DNA from: Bryobacterales bacterium
Lineage (GTDB): Bacteria > Acidobacteriota > Terriglobia > Bryobacterales > Bryobacteraceae
Direction: 5' to 3'
Assembly (NCBI GenBank): GCA_947446025.1
Contig: CANFEY010000002.1
Location: 1-64,000, forward strand
Length of the DNA: 64,000 bases
Below, in pieces: positions 41,993 through 50,846 of the stretch; position 1 is the stretch's first letter; every line of letters starts with the position of its first letter. The translations under genes were made by a program, and so were the position numbers. Below the pieces are notes generated by a model that worked only from the letters and a program-made list of their open reading frames with translations, was not told the DNA's origin and did no database searches.

Positions 41993-42781
41993 ATGACGTT
42001 GCGCTCCGAATTTGTTGCCTTGCTTCTGGTCACCAGGGTGTTTGCGCAAACTCCCGACCACACGGCCGACCTCACCGCAATCCGGGAGTATGCGCTGAGC
42101 TACACAGAGAAGCTGCCGAACTACACCACGACGCAATCGGTGAAGCGGACAACCAAGCCCACGCAGCAGGGGCGGTACACGGTAGGGCTGCGTGCGCAAA
42201 CGCAGACCGTGGACGAGCAAATCACCTTCGTCGAAGGGCGGGAGCTCCACAAAATTCTGACCGTGAACGGGCAGGCGGTGAAGGAGTATGAGTCCGAATC
42301 CGGCGGGATGTATTCGCGCGGTGAGTTTGCGCTCCTGTTGAACACCATCTTCCGGCCTGAGACGAAGACGGAATTCCGCTTTGACCGGATGGCCAAATTG
42401 AACGGCGCTCCGATGGTGGTCTTTGCCTTCATCGTCCCGCAGCTGCCCAATGGCTACGGGATCATGGAGGGCAATCGCACGCTGGTTGTCCCTTACAAAG
42501 GATTCGTATTCGCGAATGCCGGGACGCACGCCGTCATGCGGATACAAATGACGTGTACAAACATTCCACAGGTGTCGCAGTATCGCGGCGTGGAATTAAC
42601 GTTGGACTACAAGGCGACCAAAGTTGCGGGACAAGAGTTCATCCTGCCATCGCGCTACACCATGAACCTCCGCCGCGTGGACTCCGATGTGACCATGGAG
42701 GCCGGCTACAAGGACTTCAAGAAATTCGGAGCGGACGCGACGATCATCTTCGAAGAGGAGCCTACCGCCGAACAGAAATGA
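41993..42781 (+). CDS. Secreted protein of unknown function after the octahaem cytochrome
   Basis: About 262 residues, signal to about RVFAQ. LTAIREYALSYTEKLPNYTT and TQSVKRTTKPTQ open the mature part; the rest is beta-rich (DEQITFVEGRELHKILTVNG, VELTLDYKATKVAGQEFILP). This pattern of 'NxTCxQ-type' outer-membrane or lipoprotein-carrier-like proteins is common in Acidobacteria; no function is known to me. The 1-bp gap to the cytochrome suggests co-expression. The 3' end overlaps the convergent gene by 20 bp. Confidence 0.6.
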   Translation: MTLRSEFVALLLVTRVFAQTPDHTADLTAIREYALSYTEKLPNYTTTQSVKRTTKPTQQGRYTVGLRAQTQTVDEQITFVEGRELHKILTVNGQAVKEYESESGGMYSRGEFALLLNTIFRPETKTEFRFDRMAKLNGAPMVVFAFIVPQLPNGYGIMEGNRTLVVPYKGFVFANAGTHAVMRIQMTCTNIPQVSQYRGVELTLDYKATKVAGQEFILPSRYTMNLRRVDSDVTMEAGYKDFKKFGADATIIFEEEPTAEQK

Positions 42782-45125
42782 CGGGAGCGTTGCTTTCTTT
42801 CCCGGCGATGGTGACCTTCACCGCGTAGTCTCCGTTGGCAAGGTTGTCATCGAGCTTGAGGTTCAATTGGGCCAGCGCGACCGATCCGGGAGTGAGGCCG
42901 AGGAACAAGGGCGTCACCGTTTGCGGGCCGAGCGTGACAACGGTTGCTCCGGTGGGGCGCGCGAGAACATCGAGGGGGGCGGCGGCGCCGGAGGGGATGG
43001 CGAGGTTGGTGGGTCCGATTCCTATCAGGTAAATCACCAGCGCGGAGCCGGGCTTGGCAGGATTGGCGGCGGTGTTGATCGAACCGTCTTGGTTCACGGC
43101 GACGGCTCTGTTGTCACCGAACGCGATGATGCCGGGGGACGCCGACGTGATATTTACGGTGTAGGATGCACTGGCGAGGCTGCCCAGATTGACGGTGAGG
43201 ATGGCCGGACCCAGAGGGGTCTCATAGGGGACCATGGCGTTCACTTGCCCGGGAGAGACATAGTAAAGCGGCATGAGGCGGCCGTTGAGAGTGACGGTGG
43301 CTCCGCCAAGCGTGGTGGGCCAAGGGGCAGCCTTTGCGGCGTCGGTTCCATTGGCGAGGTCGTCGCCGAAGATGGCGACAAGTGAACCTGGCGAGGCGTC
43401 TGGCACATAGCTGGCGGCGTTGGTGACGCCGTTGGCCTTGATGATGGGCCGGATCAACGTCAGCTTCCGGACTCGGCTGCCATCTCCCAAATAGAGATTG
43501 CCCGACGCATCCAGTGCTAGAGCATAAGGGATATTCACCGTGGCTTGCGTCGCCAGTCCGCCATCGCCGCTGAAACCGGCAACTCCCGTCCCCGCGATCG
43601 TGAACATGGTTCCGCCGGGGTCCACCATCCGCACGCGATCATTCCCGTCGTCCGAGATGAAAATATTGCCGTCGGCGTCCATGGCCACACCGCGAGGGTT
43701 GCTGAGTTGGCTGGTGACCGCGGAGGCTCCGTCGCCGGAGTATCCGGCGGTCCCCGTGCCTGCCACCACGCTTGAAACACCGCCGGGTGTGATCCGCACA
43801 ATCTGATGGAGACTGCGATCTACAACGTACAGGTTGCCGGCGGCGTCTCTGGTCATTTGTTCAGGAATAGAAGGGCCCGTGCTGAACCGTGTGTCTACAC
43901 CGGCGGGCGTGCGTATGCGGATTTCTCCACCAGAAGAGCTGTAGAGGTTGCCCGTCGCATCGACGATCATGCCTCCGAGGGAGAAACGAGAACTGGTTCC
44001 GACGGCGGAAATGACGCCTTGCGCATCGATGCGGCGGATGCGGAAATTGGTTGTGTCGGCCACATACGCGTCGCCCGCATTCCCGAACGCAATCCAAGTG
44101 GGACTAAAGAACTCAGCCGCGGTGGCAGGCCCTCCATCACCGCTCGAGCCTCTCGTGCCGGTACCCGCGATCAGTTCGAGGACGCCGTTCCTGACGCGGA
44201 AGATCTGGTTTAGAGCGATGTCGGAAATCACTAGGTTGCCCGACGGGTCCAGAGCGACGCCCTGGCTTAAGGAAAATTTGGCTTGGGCCGGTGCGGCTCC
44301 CACAGGAGGTAAGTTACCTCCTCCGGCGACCGTGGAAATCCGATAAGAACGCGGAGCAACGAATGCGTCGGTGACGGTGAGGGTCACTGGGATCAGATGG
44401 TCTCCCGTGACAGAGGCGGGGGAACCGATGCGAATGTTTGCCGAATAACTTCCTTTGGCTAGTCCTGCGGTGGAGGCGCGAACCTCCAGAGTGGCGGGAG
44501 TCGCTCCCGACGCGGCACTCAACGTGAGCCAGGAACCGCCCTCGACCGCCGCAGTGAACGGGGCGGCCCAGGAATTGTTCTCGAAGAACTGCACGCGGAG
44601 GTTTTGAGTGAGGCGATTGCCGGGGGAGGCTCGAAAGTCGATGGAGGTTCCGCCAAGGGTTGCCTTCACGAGTCCGGAGAGGCGAGTCCATGATTCCCCG
44701 GAGTCGGTGCTTCGGTAGGCACCGCTGATGAGCCCAGCGAACATCTGGCCCGGATGGCGAAGGTCGAGCGATAGCAATGGCTCACCTGAGAGGCCAGGAC
44801 CAATCGTCTTGACCGCCCACTGCGAACCGGCTGTGCTGCTTTTCTCCAATCTGGCTCCTCCAGCGGAGGCCTCGGGGCCGGTCCAGAAGACTATGCCGTT
44901 CGCATCGACTGCGATGCGGAATGGTTGGCCGCTAGCTCGGGAAACGGCGAACGTGGCGCCTCGGTTGATGCTCTTGTGAAGGGCAGAATAGGGGCTGTCT
45001 GGGTATGGGCCACGAGTAGCAAGGAACACCAGATCTGGATCGGTGGGGGAACTCGCGATCCCTGTTGCACCATTGCCCAGCCCTGTCTCGCCGGTGGGCT
45101 TGATGTTTAGGGTGCCTGCGATGTC
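42762..45125 (-). pseudogene. BNR/NHL-repeat surface protein, part after amber codon
   Basis: Nearly 790 codons in frame with the preceding part. A last BNR repeat (ESWTRLSGLV) is followed by a BACON/Ig-like domain, then at least four NHL repeats (GVALDPSGNLVISDIALNQI, GVAMDADGNIFISDDGNDRV, LALDASGNLYLGDGSRVRKL). The C-terminal domain is of TIGR03437 type (GSLVAIFGDDLANGTDAAKA, PGQVNAMVPYETPLGP, YLIGIGPTNLAIPSG). An ORF finder would start at GTG 45029, but that is an internal codon. The domain order is intact, so only the TAG at 45126-45128 separates it from the N-terminal part. Confidence 0.7.
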
Positions 45126-45698
45126 CTAGGTGCCGCCCTCGTTGGTGCTGCGGTAGATCGTCACAAAAGAGCTGTCGCCCAGCGGGCCACGCACGAAATA
45201 CATCAGGGCAGGCGTGCGGGCGTTGATTGTAAACGTTGAACCGGCGGCAGGGAGCGTGGATTGTAAGGTCCAGATCGCACCGGCGTTGGCGGTTTTATAT
45301 AGCGTGGTGCCGATCTTTACGTACAGAGTGGATGCCTGGTTTTCGACGGGGAAGAACTTTTCGACTGAGCCGGTGCTTGGTAGGCCGGTGCCGGCCGGGC
45401 CCCAGGTGGCTCCGCTATCTGTGCTCTTCCACACACCGCCTTTGGTCATGTCGGTGCCGGCGTAGACGGTGCTGGGGTCGAGCGGGTTGGTGGCGATAGC
45501 GAGGACTTGCTGGTTTTGGCCGGAGGCGGCGGTGGGATAGGCGGCGCTCCAGTTGGCACCGGCATCAGTGGTGCGGAAGAGGTTGGTTCCAGAGACGGCG
45601 TAGAGCGTGTTGTCGGAACCCGCGATCGCGGTGGTGGGGAAATCCCCTCGGATCTGGCCGAGTGCGACGGTTGCGAGTAGTAGGGTAGAAAACCGCAC
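45126..45698 (-). pseudogene. BNR-repeat surface protein, N-terminal part ending at amber codon
   Basis: 190 residues with a signal (RFSTLLLATVALG) and four BNR-type Asp boxes: TTDAGANWSA, STDSGATWGP, TANAGAIWTL, and STNEGGT followed by TAG. The other boxes have Trp at that place, so TGG to TAG is the likely change. The reading frame continues after the stop without any further stop to 42762. As one gene the product would be about 978 residues. Confidence 0.75.
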
Positions 45699-45702
45699 GC
45701 CA

Positions 45703-46584
45703 CTATCTTAGTGCATCTAGAACTTCCTGGTAGGTCGCGGGGAACTCGCCGTCGAAGTGTTCGCGCAGACCGGATTGCGCGGCCCAATCGAAGCGTCGGG
45801 CGGTGGCCGAAGTCATCATCGGTTCGATGCCGAGTTCTTCAAGCGTCTTTGCCACCTCGTCCATTTCGCGCGCGCGGCGTTCGCCGTGGACCACCACCCG
45901 TCCCACCATATAGTCGGCGAGCTTCTTCCAATCCACGCCGGGGATGGATTCCTTGAGTGACGCGAAGACGCGTTCTTCCGCACCGTATTGGCCCGCCCCC
46001 AGGACGCACTCGAAAAGCAGTGCTTCAATGCCTTTATAGACGATGCTGCGAAACATCTTGACGGCCGCGGCTCGGCCGACCTGGTCTGTGGACACGATCT
46101 CCATGCGCATCCCGAGCGGTGCGAACAGGGATTGGAAACGCTCTGCCCCCGAAGCTCCCAGCAGCAACGGTGCCTTGTGGCCGTAAGGCGGGATCGGCCC
46201 CATCACCGCAATTTCGCAGAACTCGGCACCGCTCGCGTACACTGCTGCCGCCACCTGCTCTTTCGCTTTCGGCGAGATGGAATTAAGGTCGGCATAGAGA
46301 TGGCGCGCGGTGAGGTGCGGTCCCGTTTGTTCTGCGGCGCATACGGCTTGGTCGGCCGTCACCGCTGAGATCAATACGTCCGCCGCAGCTGCCAATGCGG
46401 CGGAAGACGCCATCAACTCAACGCCTGTTTCGCGCCCTCGCGCCTGGATCTTTTCCCCACGCGTGGCCTCACTCGCGTGAATGTCAAACGCTACAATCCG
46501 CTGAAGGCCCTCTTCGCGCAGACCCTTCGCCATGTGATACGCGGCTTCTCCGAACCCCACAAATCCCAACTTGTCAACCGTCAT
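45703..46584 (-). CDS. NAD(P)-dependent oxidoreductase (6PGDH/beta-hydroxyacid type, DUF1932)
   Basis: A 293-residue enzyme with the Rossmann loop GFVGFGEAAYHMAKGL and the substrate loop EIAVMGPIPPYGHKAPLLLG. The second helical half (AVKMFRSIVYKGIEALLFE) carries the catalytic Lys. The C-terminal domain resembles DUF1932 (EELGIEPMMTSATARRFDWA). Members oxidise or reduce 2- or 3-hydroxyacids in the cytoplasm. It is 4 bp upstream of the interrupted BNR gene in the same direction, probably without functional relation. Confidence 0.8.
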   Translation of the reverse strand: MTVDKLGFVGFGEAAYHMAKGLREEGLQRIVAFDIHASEATRGEKIQARGRETGVELMASSAALAAAADVLISAVTADQAVCAAEQTGPHLTARHLYADLNSISPKAKEQVAAAVYASGAEFCEIAVMGPIPPYGHKAPLLLGASGAERFQSLFAPLGMRMEIVSTDQVGRAAAVKMFRSIVYKGIEALLFECVLGAGQYGAEERVFASLKESIPGVDWKKLADYMVGRVVVHGERRAREMDEVAKTLEELGIEPMMTSATARRFDWAAQSGLREHFDGEFPATYQEVLDALR

Positions 46585-46636
46585 ACCCTAACAGGTTAGC
46601 GCGCGAACGGCGAACAAACGTGACATCCTCTAAGGA

Positions 46637-47755
46637 GTGATCCATCTATCGAATGACACCGGCGACCAGTTCGCCCAAGCCTTCACCTTCGCGCAGAAGC
46701 AGGTGCGGAAGCTCATCGAGAAGCACCCGCTGATGTATCCGCTCTATACCGAAAACGGCATGTGGTCCAAGGACGGACCCGCGTGGACGCACTGGTGCGA
46801 CGGGTTTCTGCCGGGTTTGATGTGGATGTTCGTCAAGCGTAGCGAACCCGAGTCTGCCGAACGCGCCTATTGGGCCGAGCAGGCCATGCGCTATACCGAG
46901 CCGCTGGAGACACGCAAGAATGATCGCGACGTCCACGACTTAGGGTTCCTGTTTTTCACAAGCTACTACCGCTGGTGGCGCCTGACCGGAGATCCGCTGC
47001 ACAAGCAGATCCTGATCGACGCCGGACAGACACTGGCCGCGCGCTTCAAGGATAAAGGCCAGTACCTGAAGTCATTTGTCGCGGACAATTCGCTCTTCAT
47101 CGACATCATGATGAACGTTGGCCTGATCTTTTTCGCCGCGCGCGAAACCGGCGACCGCCGCCTGCGCGACATTGCGATGCGCCACTCCCATACGACACGC
47201 CGGGTGCTGGTGCGCGGTGACGGATCGACGGCCCAGGAAGGCATCTTCGATACAGACACCGGCGAGTTCCTGCGTCAGACAACGCATCAGGGCTACCGCG
47301 GCGATTCCTGCTGGTCGCGCGGCCTCGCGTGGTCGCTCTACGGCTTCACCACGTGTTACGAATACGCCCGCGATCCGCATTTCCTCCACACGGCCGAAGC
47401 TTGCGCCGACTTCTACATCACCCACGCTCCGCCCGACGGCATCGCTCCCTGGGACTTCAACGCGCCCGCCGAAAATCGCATGCTGCCGGATACCTCCGCC
47501 GCGGCCATCACTGCGTCCGGCCTGCTGCGCCTGTGCCGCCTGACTCCTGATCCGCTGAAAGGCCACCTGTATTGGTCCACCGCCGTCCACATCCTGAAGT
47601 CGCTGTGCGAGAAGCATCTCGCTAAGAGCGAGCCCAAGTGGGAAGGCATCCTGCGCGGCGGCGTGTACCACGTGAACAAAGGCCTCGGCGTGGATGAGTC
47701 GGTGATGTGGGGTGAGTATTACTTCGTGGAGGCGCTCGAACGGGTGCTGTGGTAA
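46637..47755 (+). CDS. Glycoside hydrolase family 88 (unsaturated glucuronyl/galacturonyl hydrolase)
   Basis: A 372-residue alpha/alpha-barrel enzyme. VHDLGFLFFTSYY contains the family's conserved Asp, and YRGDSCWSRGLAWSLYGFTT matches the D-S-x-W-x-R-G-x-A-W active-site strip. It releases unsaturated uronic acids from polysaccharide-lyase oligosaccharides. No signal peptide is seen, so it is cytoplasmic. The GTG start directly abuts AAGGA; a slightly later start is possible. The neighbours give no lyase gene. Confidence 0.82.
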   Translation: MIHLSNDTGDQFAQAFTFAQKQVRKLIEKHPLMYPLYTENGMWSKDGPAWTHWCDGFLPGLMWMFVKRSEPESAERAYWAEQAMRYTEPLETRKNDRDVHDLGFLFFTSYYRWWRLTGDPLHKQILIDAGQTLAARFKDKGQYLKSFVADNSLFIDIMMNVGLIFFAARETGDRRLRDIAMRHSHTTRRVLVRGDGSTAQEGIFDTDTGEFLRQTTHQGYRGDSCWSRGLAWSLYGFTTCYEYARDPHFLHTAEACADFYITHAPPDGIAPWDFNAPAENRMLPDTSAAAITASGLLRLCRLTPDPLKGHLYWSTAVHILKSLCEKHLAKSEPKWEGILRGGVYHVNKGLGVDESVMWGEYYFVEALERVLW

Positions 47756-47765
47756 GGATAGAAGC

Positions 47766-47983
47766 ATGAAACAACAGTTGAAGACGACCGTGTTGTTAGC
47801 GGCCATGGCGGCGTTCGCGATTGCCGCGGACGTCACGGGTACGTGGACCGCGACCTTCGACACCCAGGTGGGCGCTCAGGCCTATACCTACGTATTCAAG
47901 CAGGACGGCACCAAAACGAGATTAAGTTCGTCCGCGATATGGCCGGCCTAGCCAATGAAGAGGCCACGGCGAAGAAGCAGTGA
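47766..47983 (+). pseudogene. Small secreted protein gene with internal deletion
   Basis: It begins with a signal peptide and ADVTGTWTATFDTQ, the start of a small lipocalin-like family of about 130 residues known from Acidobacteria. After KQDGTK the frame is lost and stops at 47951. In another frame EIKFVRDMAGLANEEATAKK follows and ends with TGA at 47983, which resembles the family C-terminus. The middle ~60 residues are missing, so this is an internal deletion with seam near 47912-47918. The second stop overlaps the next ATG. Confidence 0.6.
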
Positions 47984-48357
47984 TGGGTGACCCCGGCTCC
48001 ATCGTGGCCCGGCTAAAACCCGTGTTTGGGGTGGTTGCGAAGCGCCTCGTCATCAAGACGGATCGGCCAGACCTCTACACGTTGGCTTCGGGTGTTGCTT
48101 CGCCGTTTCCACAGCACAAGGGCCGCCCCCTGGAATTTGCCTGCATCCGAGTAGGCAAGGCCTATGTCAGCTTGCATCTGCTGCCCGTCTATATGAATCC
48201 GGCGCTGGGTGAAGGTATCTCCCCGGAGCTGAAGAAACGGATGCAAGGAAAGGCCTGCTTCAACTTCAAGGACGACCCTGAGCCCGCATTGGTCGCGGAA
48301 TTGAAGCGCATTGCGGAAGCAGGCTTGAAGCAATGGGCCGAGAAGAAGTGGGCTTAG
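47983..48357 (+). CDS. DUF1801-like small protein
   Basis: This 124-residue cytoplasmic protein starts at an ATG overlapping the stop of the broken gene (TGATG). LKPVFGVVAKRLVIKTDRPD, FACIRVGKAYVSLHLLPVYM and ACFNFKDDPEPALVAELKRI follow the general pattern of the YdhG/DUF1801 fold. No catalytic residue is evident. The gene ends next to the convergent transporter fusion (stop-to-stop contact). Confidence 0.55.
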   Translation: MGDPGSIVARLKPVFGVVAKRLVIKTDRPDLYTLASGVASPFPQHKGRPLEFACIRVGKAYVSLHLLPVYMNPALGEGISPELKKRMQGKACFNFKDDPEPALVAELKRIAEAGLKQWAEKKWA

Positions 48358-50403
48358 CTACCACATCAGGACGTGCCACAAGCTGGCGAAATCGTCGGTC
48401 CACAGCAGCGGCTCGGCATCGGACCAGCCGGAGACCAATTGCTTCAAGTTCGCGCGCGTCACCCAGTCTCCATCTTGCGCCATCAAGATCCAGCGTGATC
48501 CGTCTTCTCCCGCCGGTGAGTAGCCGTTCGATAGAAACTGCGACGCGGTCCAGTTGAGGTGGCCGGCAACGCCACGCACGACGGGCTCCAGATTCAGCGT
48601 GCGGTTGGAGATGTGCATCATCAGCAGGCCGCCCGGTTTGAGACGTTTGCGGTAGATGTCGGCGCATTGGGCCGTCAGCAGGTGCATGGGGATGGCGTCG
48701 CTGGAGAACGCGTCGACGACAATCATGTCGTAGTCGTTGCGTTTGCCCTCCGCGAGTTCCCGCTCCAGCACGATGCGGGCGTCACCCAACGCCACATCGA
48801 CTTTTGCCTTCGAGCTCCCGAGATACGAAAACCACTGCCGAGCGATTCGTTCATCGTCCGGGTTGATTTCGTAGAAGCGAATATTGTCACCGGGACGGCC
48901 CCATGCAGCCATGGTTCCCGCGCCCAGTCCGATGATCGCCACGTTCAGCGACTCGTGTTCCTTCTGTAGCGCTCCCATCACAACTCCCACGCCGCTGCGC
49001 GGGCCGAAGTAGGAGGTCGGTTGCGAATGCAGCGGCTCAGCCACGTACTGTGACCCATGCTTGATCCGGCCGTGAGTGAGCTGCCGGTATTCGCCGGCTG
49101 AGTCCGTACGCTCCGCCACAGCGAGGATGCCGAAGAAGTTGCGCACGCGCGCCAGCGGCTGCCTGCCGATGCCCGGCACTACCGCGAGTGCCAACGAACC
49201 GAGTGTTCCAAACAACAGTGCCATCATCGGCACACGCACGGAAAAGTTCGCGCGCGTCCATTCTAAGAAGGCCCCCGTGCGGAACCATCCCACGAGTCCT
49301 AGCGCGCCCCCCGTAGCCAGTGCGAGGGGATATTCCGTGAACTGCGAAAACAGTCCGGGTGCGATCAGCGCGACAAAAATTCCGCCCAGAACGCCTCCCG
49401 CGGAGACCGTCAAATAGAACGCCGTCAACTGCGATGCCGCAGGCCGCGACCGCGCAAGCTCGCCGTGGCACAACATACAGACCGCGAACAGTGCTCCCAA
49501 ATAGATCGCCGCTTCGCCCCACAACGGCAGCAGCACAACGCCCGCGCTAGTAGTCGCGGCAGACACGGGAGCAAGTACACCAGCAAGCACCGCAAAGGGT
49601 AACCGCCGATACCACCGGTCACTCTCAAACGTCAGAATAAAACTCAGCAGGTAGACCGAAAGCGGCAGTATCCATAAGAACGGCGCAACAGCGATGTCCT
49701 GCGTAATCAGGTTCGTGGTAGCCAGCAACAACGCGGAAGCAGTAGCCGCCAGCCCCAACCAAAACACAAAGGTAAGGGCCGAAGGCCCCTCCTCCATTCT
49801 GAATTCTGAATTCTGAATTCTGAATTCCACGCCCCTAACCCTCCACGCGACCGCGGAGCACGCAACCGCAAATGCAACATACCCGCCGGTCCAGATCCAA
49901 CTCTGCGTGACCAGGCGTGCGTACGGCTCCAGCAGAAATGGATAGCTGAACAGCGCAAGAAACGATCCGAAGTTTGACAGCGCGTACAGTCGCCACCCGG
50001 CGGTGGATTGGCCCAGCGTGAACCAGCGCTGCAAGAGTGGTGTTGTTGCAGAGAGTAAGAAGTACGGGCCTCCGACGGTGGCCAGCAGCAACACCAGGAT
50101 GTCGCGCGTCGGGCTGCCTGCCCCTGTGGGTTTCCAGAGTTCCGGGTTGGGTGCCACCGGGAGTAATAGCAGCGACGCAAGCAACAACGAAACGTGGATC
50201 GTGGCCTGCGTGCGCACGGACTTCAGCGAGCCCAGCCAGTGCGCGTAGCCGTAACCGGCCAGCAGAATGCACTGGAAGAAAAGGAGGCACACGCTCCACA
50301 CCGCCGGTGTTCCGCCGAACCACGGCAGAATGTAGCGGCCCATCATGGGCTGCACTTGGAACAGCAGGAACGCGCTGAGGAAAATGGTTACGGGAAAAAG
50401 CAC
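48358..50403 (-). CDS. Membrane transporter–spermidine synthase-like fusion protein
   Basis: A 681-residue protein. Residues ~1-430 hold about twelve helices in two halves (FLLFQVQPMMGRYILPWFGG, TTNLITQDIAVAPFLWILPL). Residues ~470-670 hold a spermidine-synthase-like methyltransferase fold: IIGLGAGTMAAWGRPGDN, YEINPDDERIARQWF, DALGDARI-type loop and VVDAFSSDAIPMHLLT. The aminopropyltransferase Asp of VVDAFSSD is kept, but the family's biochemical role is not established. It starts 8 bp after argR. A seven-base tandem repeat encodes part of the loop between the halves. Confidence 0.75.
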   Translation of the reverse strand: MLFPVTIFLSAFLLFQVQPMMGRYILPWFGGTPAVWSVCLLFFQCILLAGYGYAHWLGSLKSVRTQATIHVSLLLASLLLLPVAPNPELWKPTGAGSPTRDILVLLLATVGGPYFLLSATTPLLQRWFTLGQSTAGWRLYALSNFGSFLALFSYPFLLEPYARLVTQSWIWTGGYVAFAVACSAVAWRVRGVEFRIQNSEFRMEEGPSALTFVFWLGLAATASALLLATTNLITQDIAVAPFLWILPLSVYLLSFILTFESDRWYRRLPFAVLAGVLAPVSAATTSAGVVLLPLWGEAAIYLGALFAVCMLCHGELARSRPAASQLTAFYLTVSAGGVLGGIFVALIAPGLFSQFTEYPLALATGGALGLVGWFRTGAFLEWTRANFSVRVPMMALLFGTLGSLALAVVPGIGRQPLARVRNFFGILAVAERTDSAGEYRQLTHGRIKHGSQYVAEPLHSQPTSYFGPRSGVGVVMGALQKEHESLNVAIIGLGAGTMAAWGRPGDNIRFYEINPDDERIARQWFSYLGSSKAKVDVALGDARIVLERELAEGKRNDYDMIVVDAFSSDAIPMHLLTAQCADIYRKRLKPGGLLMMHISNRTLNLEPVVRGVAGHLNWTASQFLSNGYSPAGEDGSRWILMAQDGDWVTRANLKQLVSGWSDAEPLLWTDDFASLWHVLMW
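49796..49827. repeat. Heptanucleotide tandem repeat (ATTCTGA)n within the transporter fusion
   Basis: Four full copies of ATTCTGA plus ATTC follow each other without mismatch. On the coding strand this gives the hydrophilic FRIQNSEFRM between helices. Because the unit is not a multiple of three, loss or gain of one copy would shift the frame, as in phase-variable genes; no such variation can be seen in one sequence. Confidence 0.85.
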
Positions 50404-50411
50404 AGAGAGAA

Positions 50412-50846
50412 TTACTGTAACAAGTCCAGCAGCTTCTTGCGAAGTGCGGCGGACGTCTTCGTGTCGCGCGTGATCACCAGGATGGTGTTGTCACCCGCGA
50501 TTGTCCCGATGATTTCAGGCCAGTCGGCTTTGTCCAGAGCCTCCGCCAGCGGACCCGCGCTGCCGGCGGACGTCTTGAGAATGAGTGTGTGCTGGGCAGC
50601 CCGGACGTCTTGCAGAAATTCCTGGACCACGGTTTCCAGGTCCGGCCCCGGCGGACTCACGGACACGGGGAGCACGTAGCCCTGCGGCGTTTTCACCAAT
50701 CCGAGCTCACGGATATCGCGCGAAAGAGTGACCTGCGTAGCCTCTACATCCAGCTTGCGCAACGCCTCAGCCAAGTCCGCTTGCGTACGCACACGCTGCG
50801 TCCGCAGGATCTTCAGAATCTGGCCAAGGCGGTAGCTCTTGTTCAT
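50412..50846 (-). CDS. argR: Arginine repressor
   Basis: A 144-residue ArgR. The N-terminal winged helix (residues 1-65) has TQADLAEALRKLDVEATQVT and LSRDIRELGLVK; the C-terminal domain (80-144) has the hexamerisation and arginine-binding strip TIAGDNTILVITRD. With arginine it represses the arginine genes. Its start overlaps the argH stop (ATGA), so it is the last gene of the operon it presumably controls through the box before argF. Confidence 0.92.
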   Translation of the reverse strand: MNKSYRLGQILKILRTQRVRTQADLAEALRKLDVEATQVTLSRDIRELGLVKTPQGYVLPVSVSPPGPDLETVVQEFLQDVRAAQHTLILKTSAGSAGPLAEALDKADWPEIIGTIAGDNTILVITRDTKTSAALRKKLLDLLQ

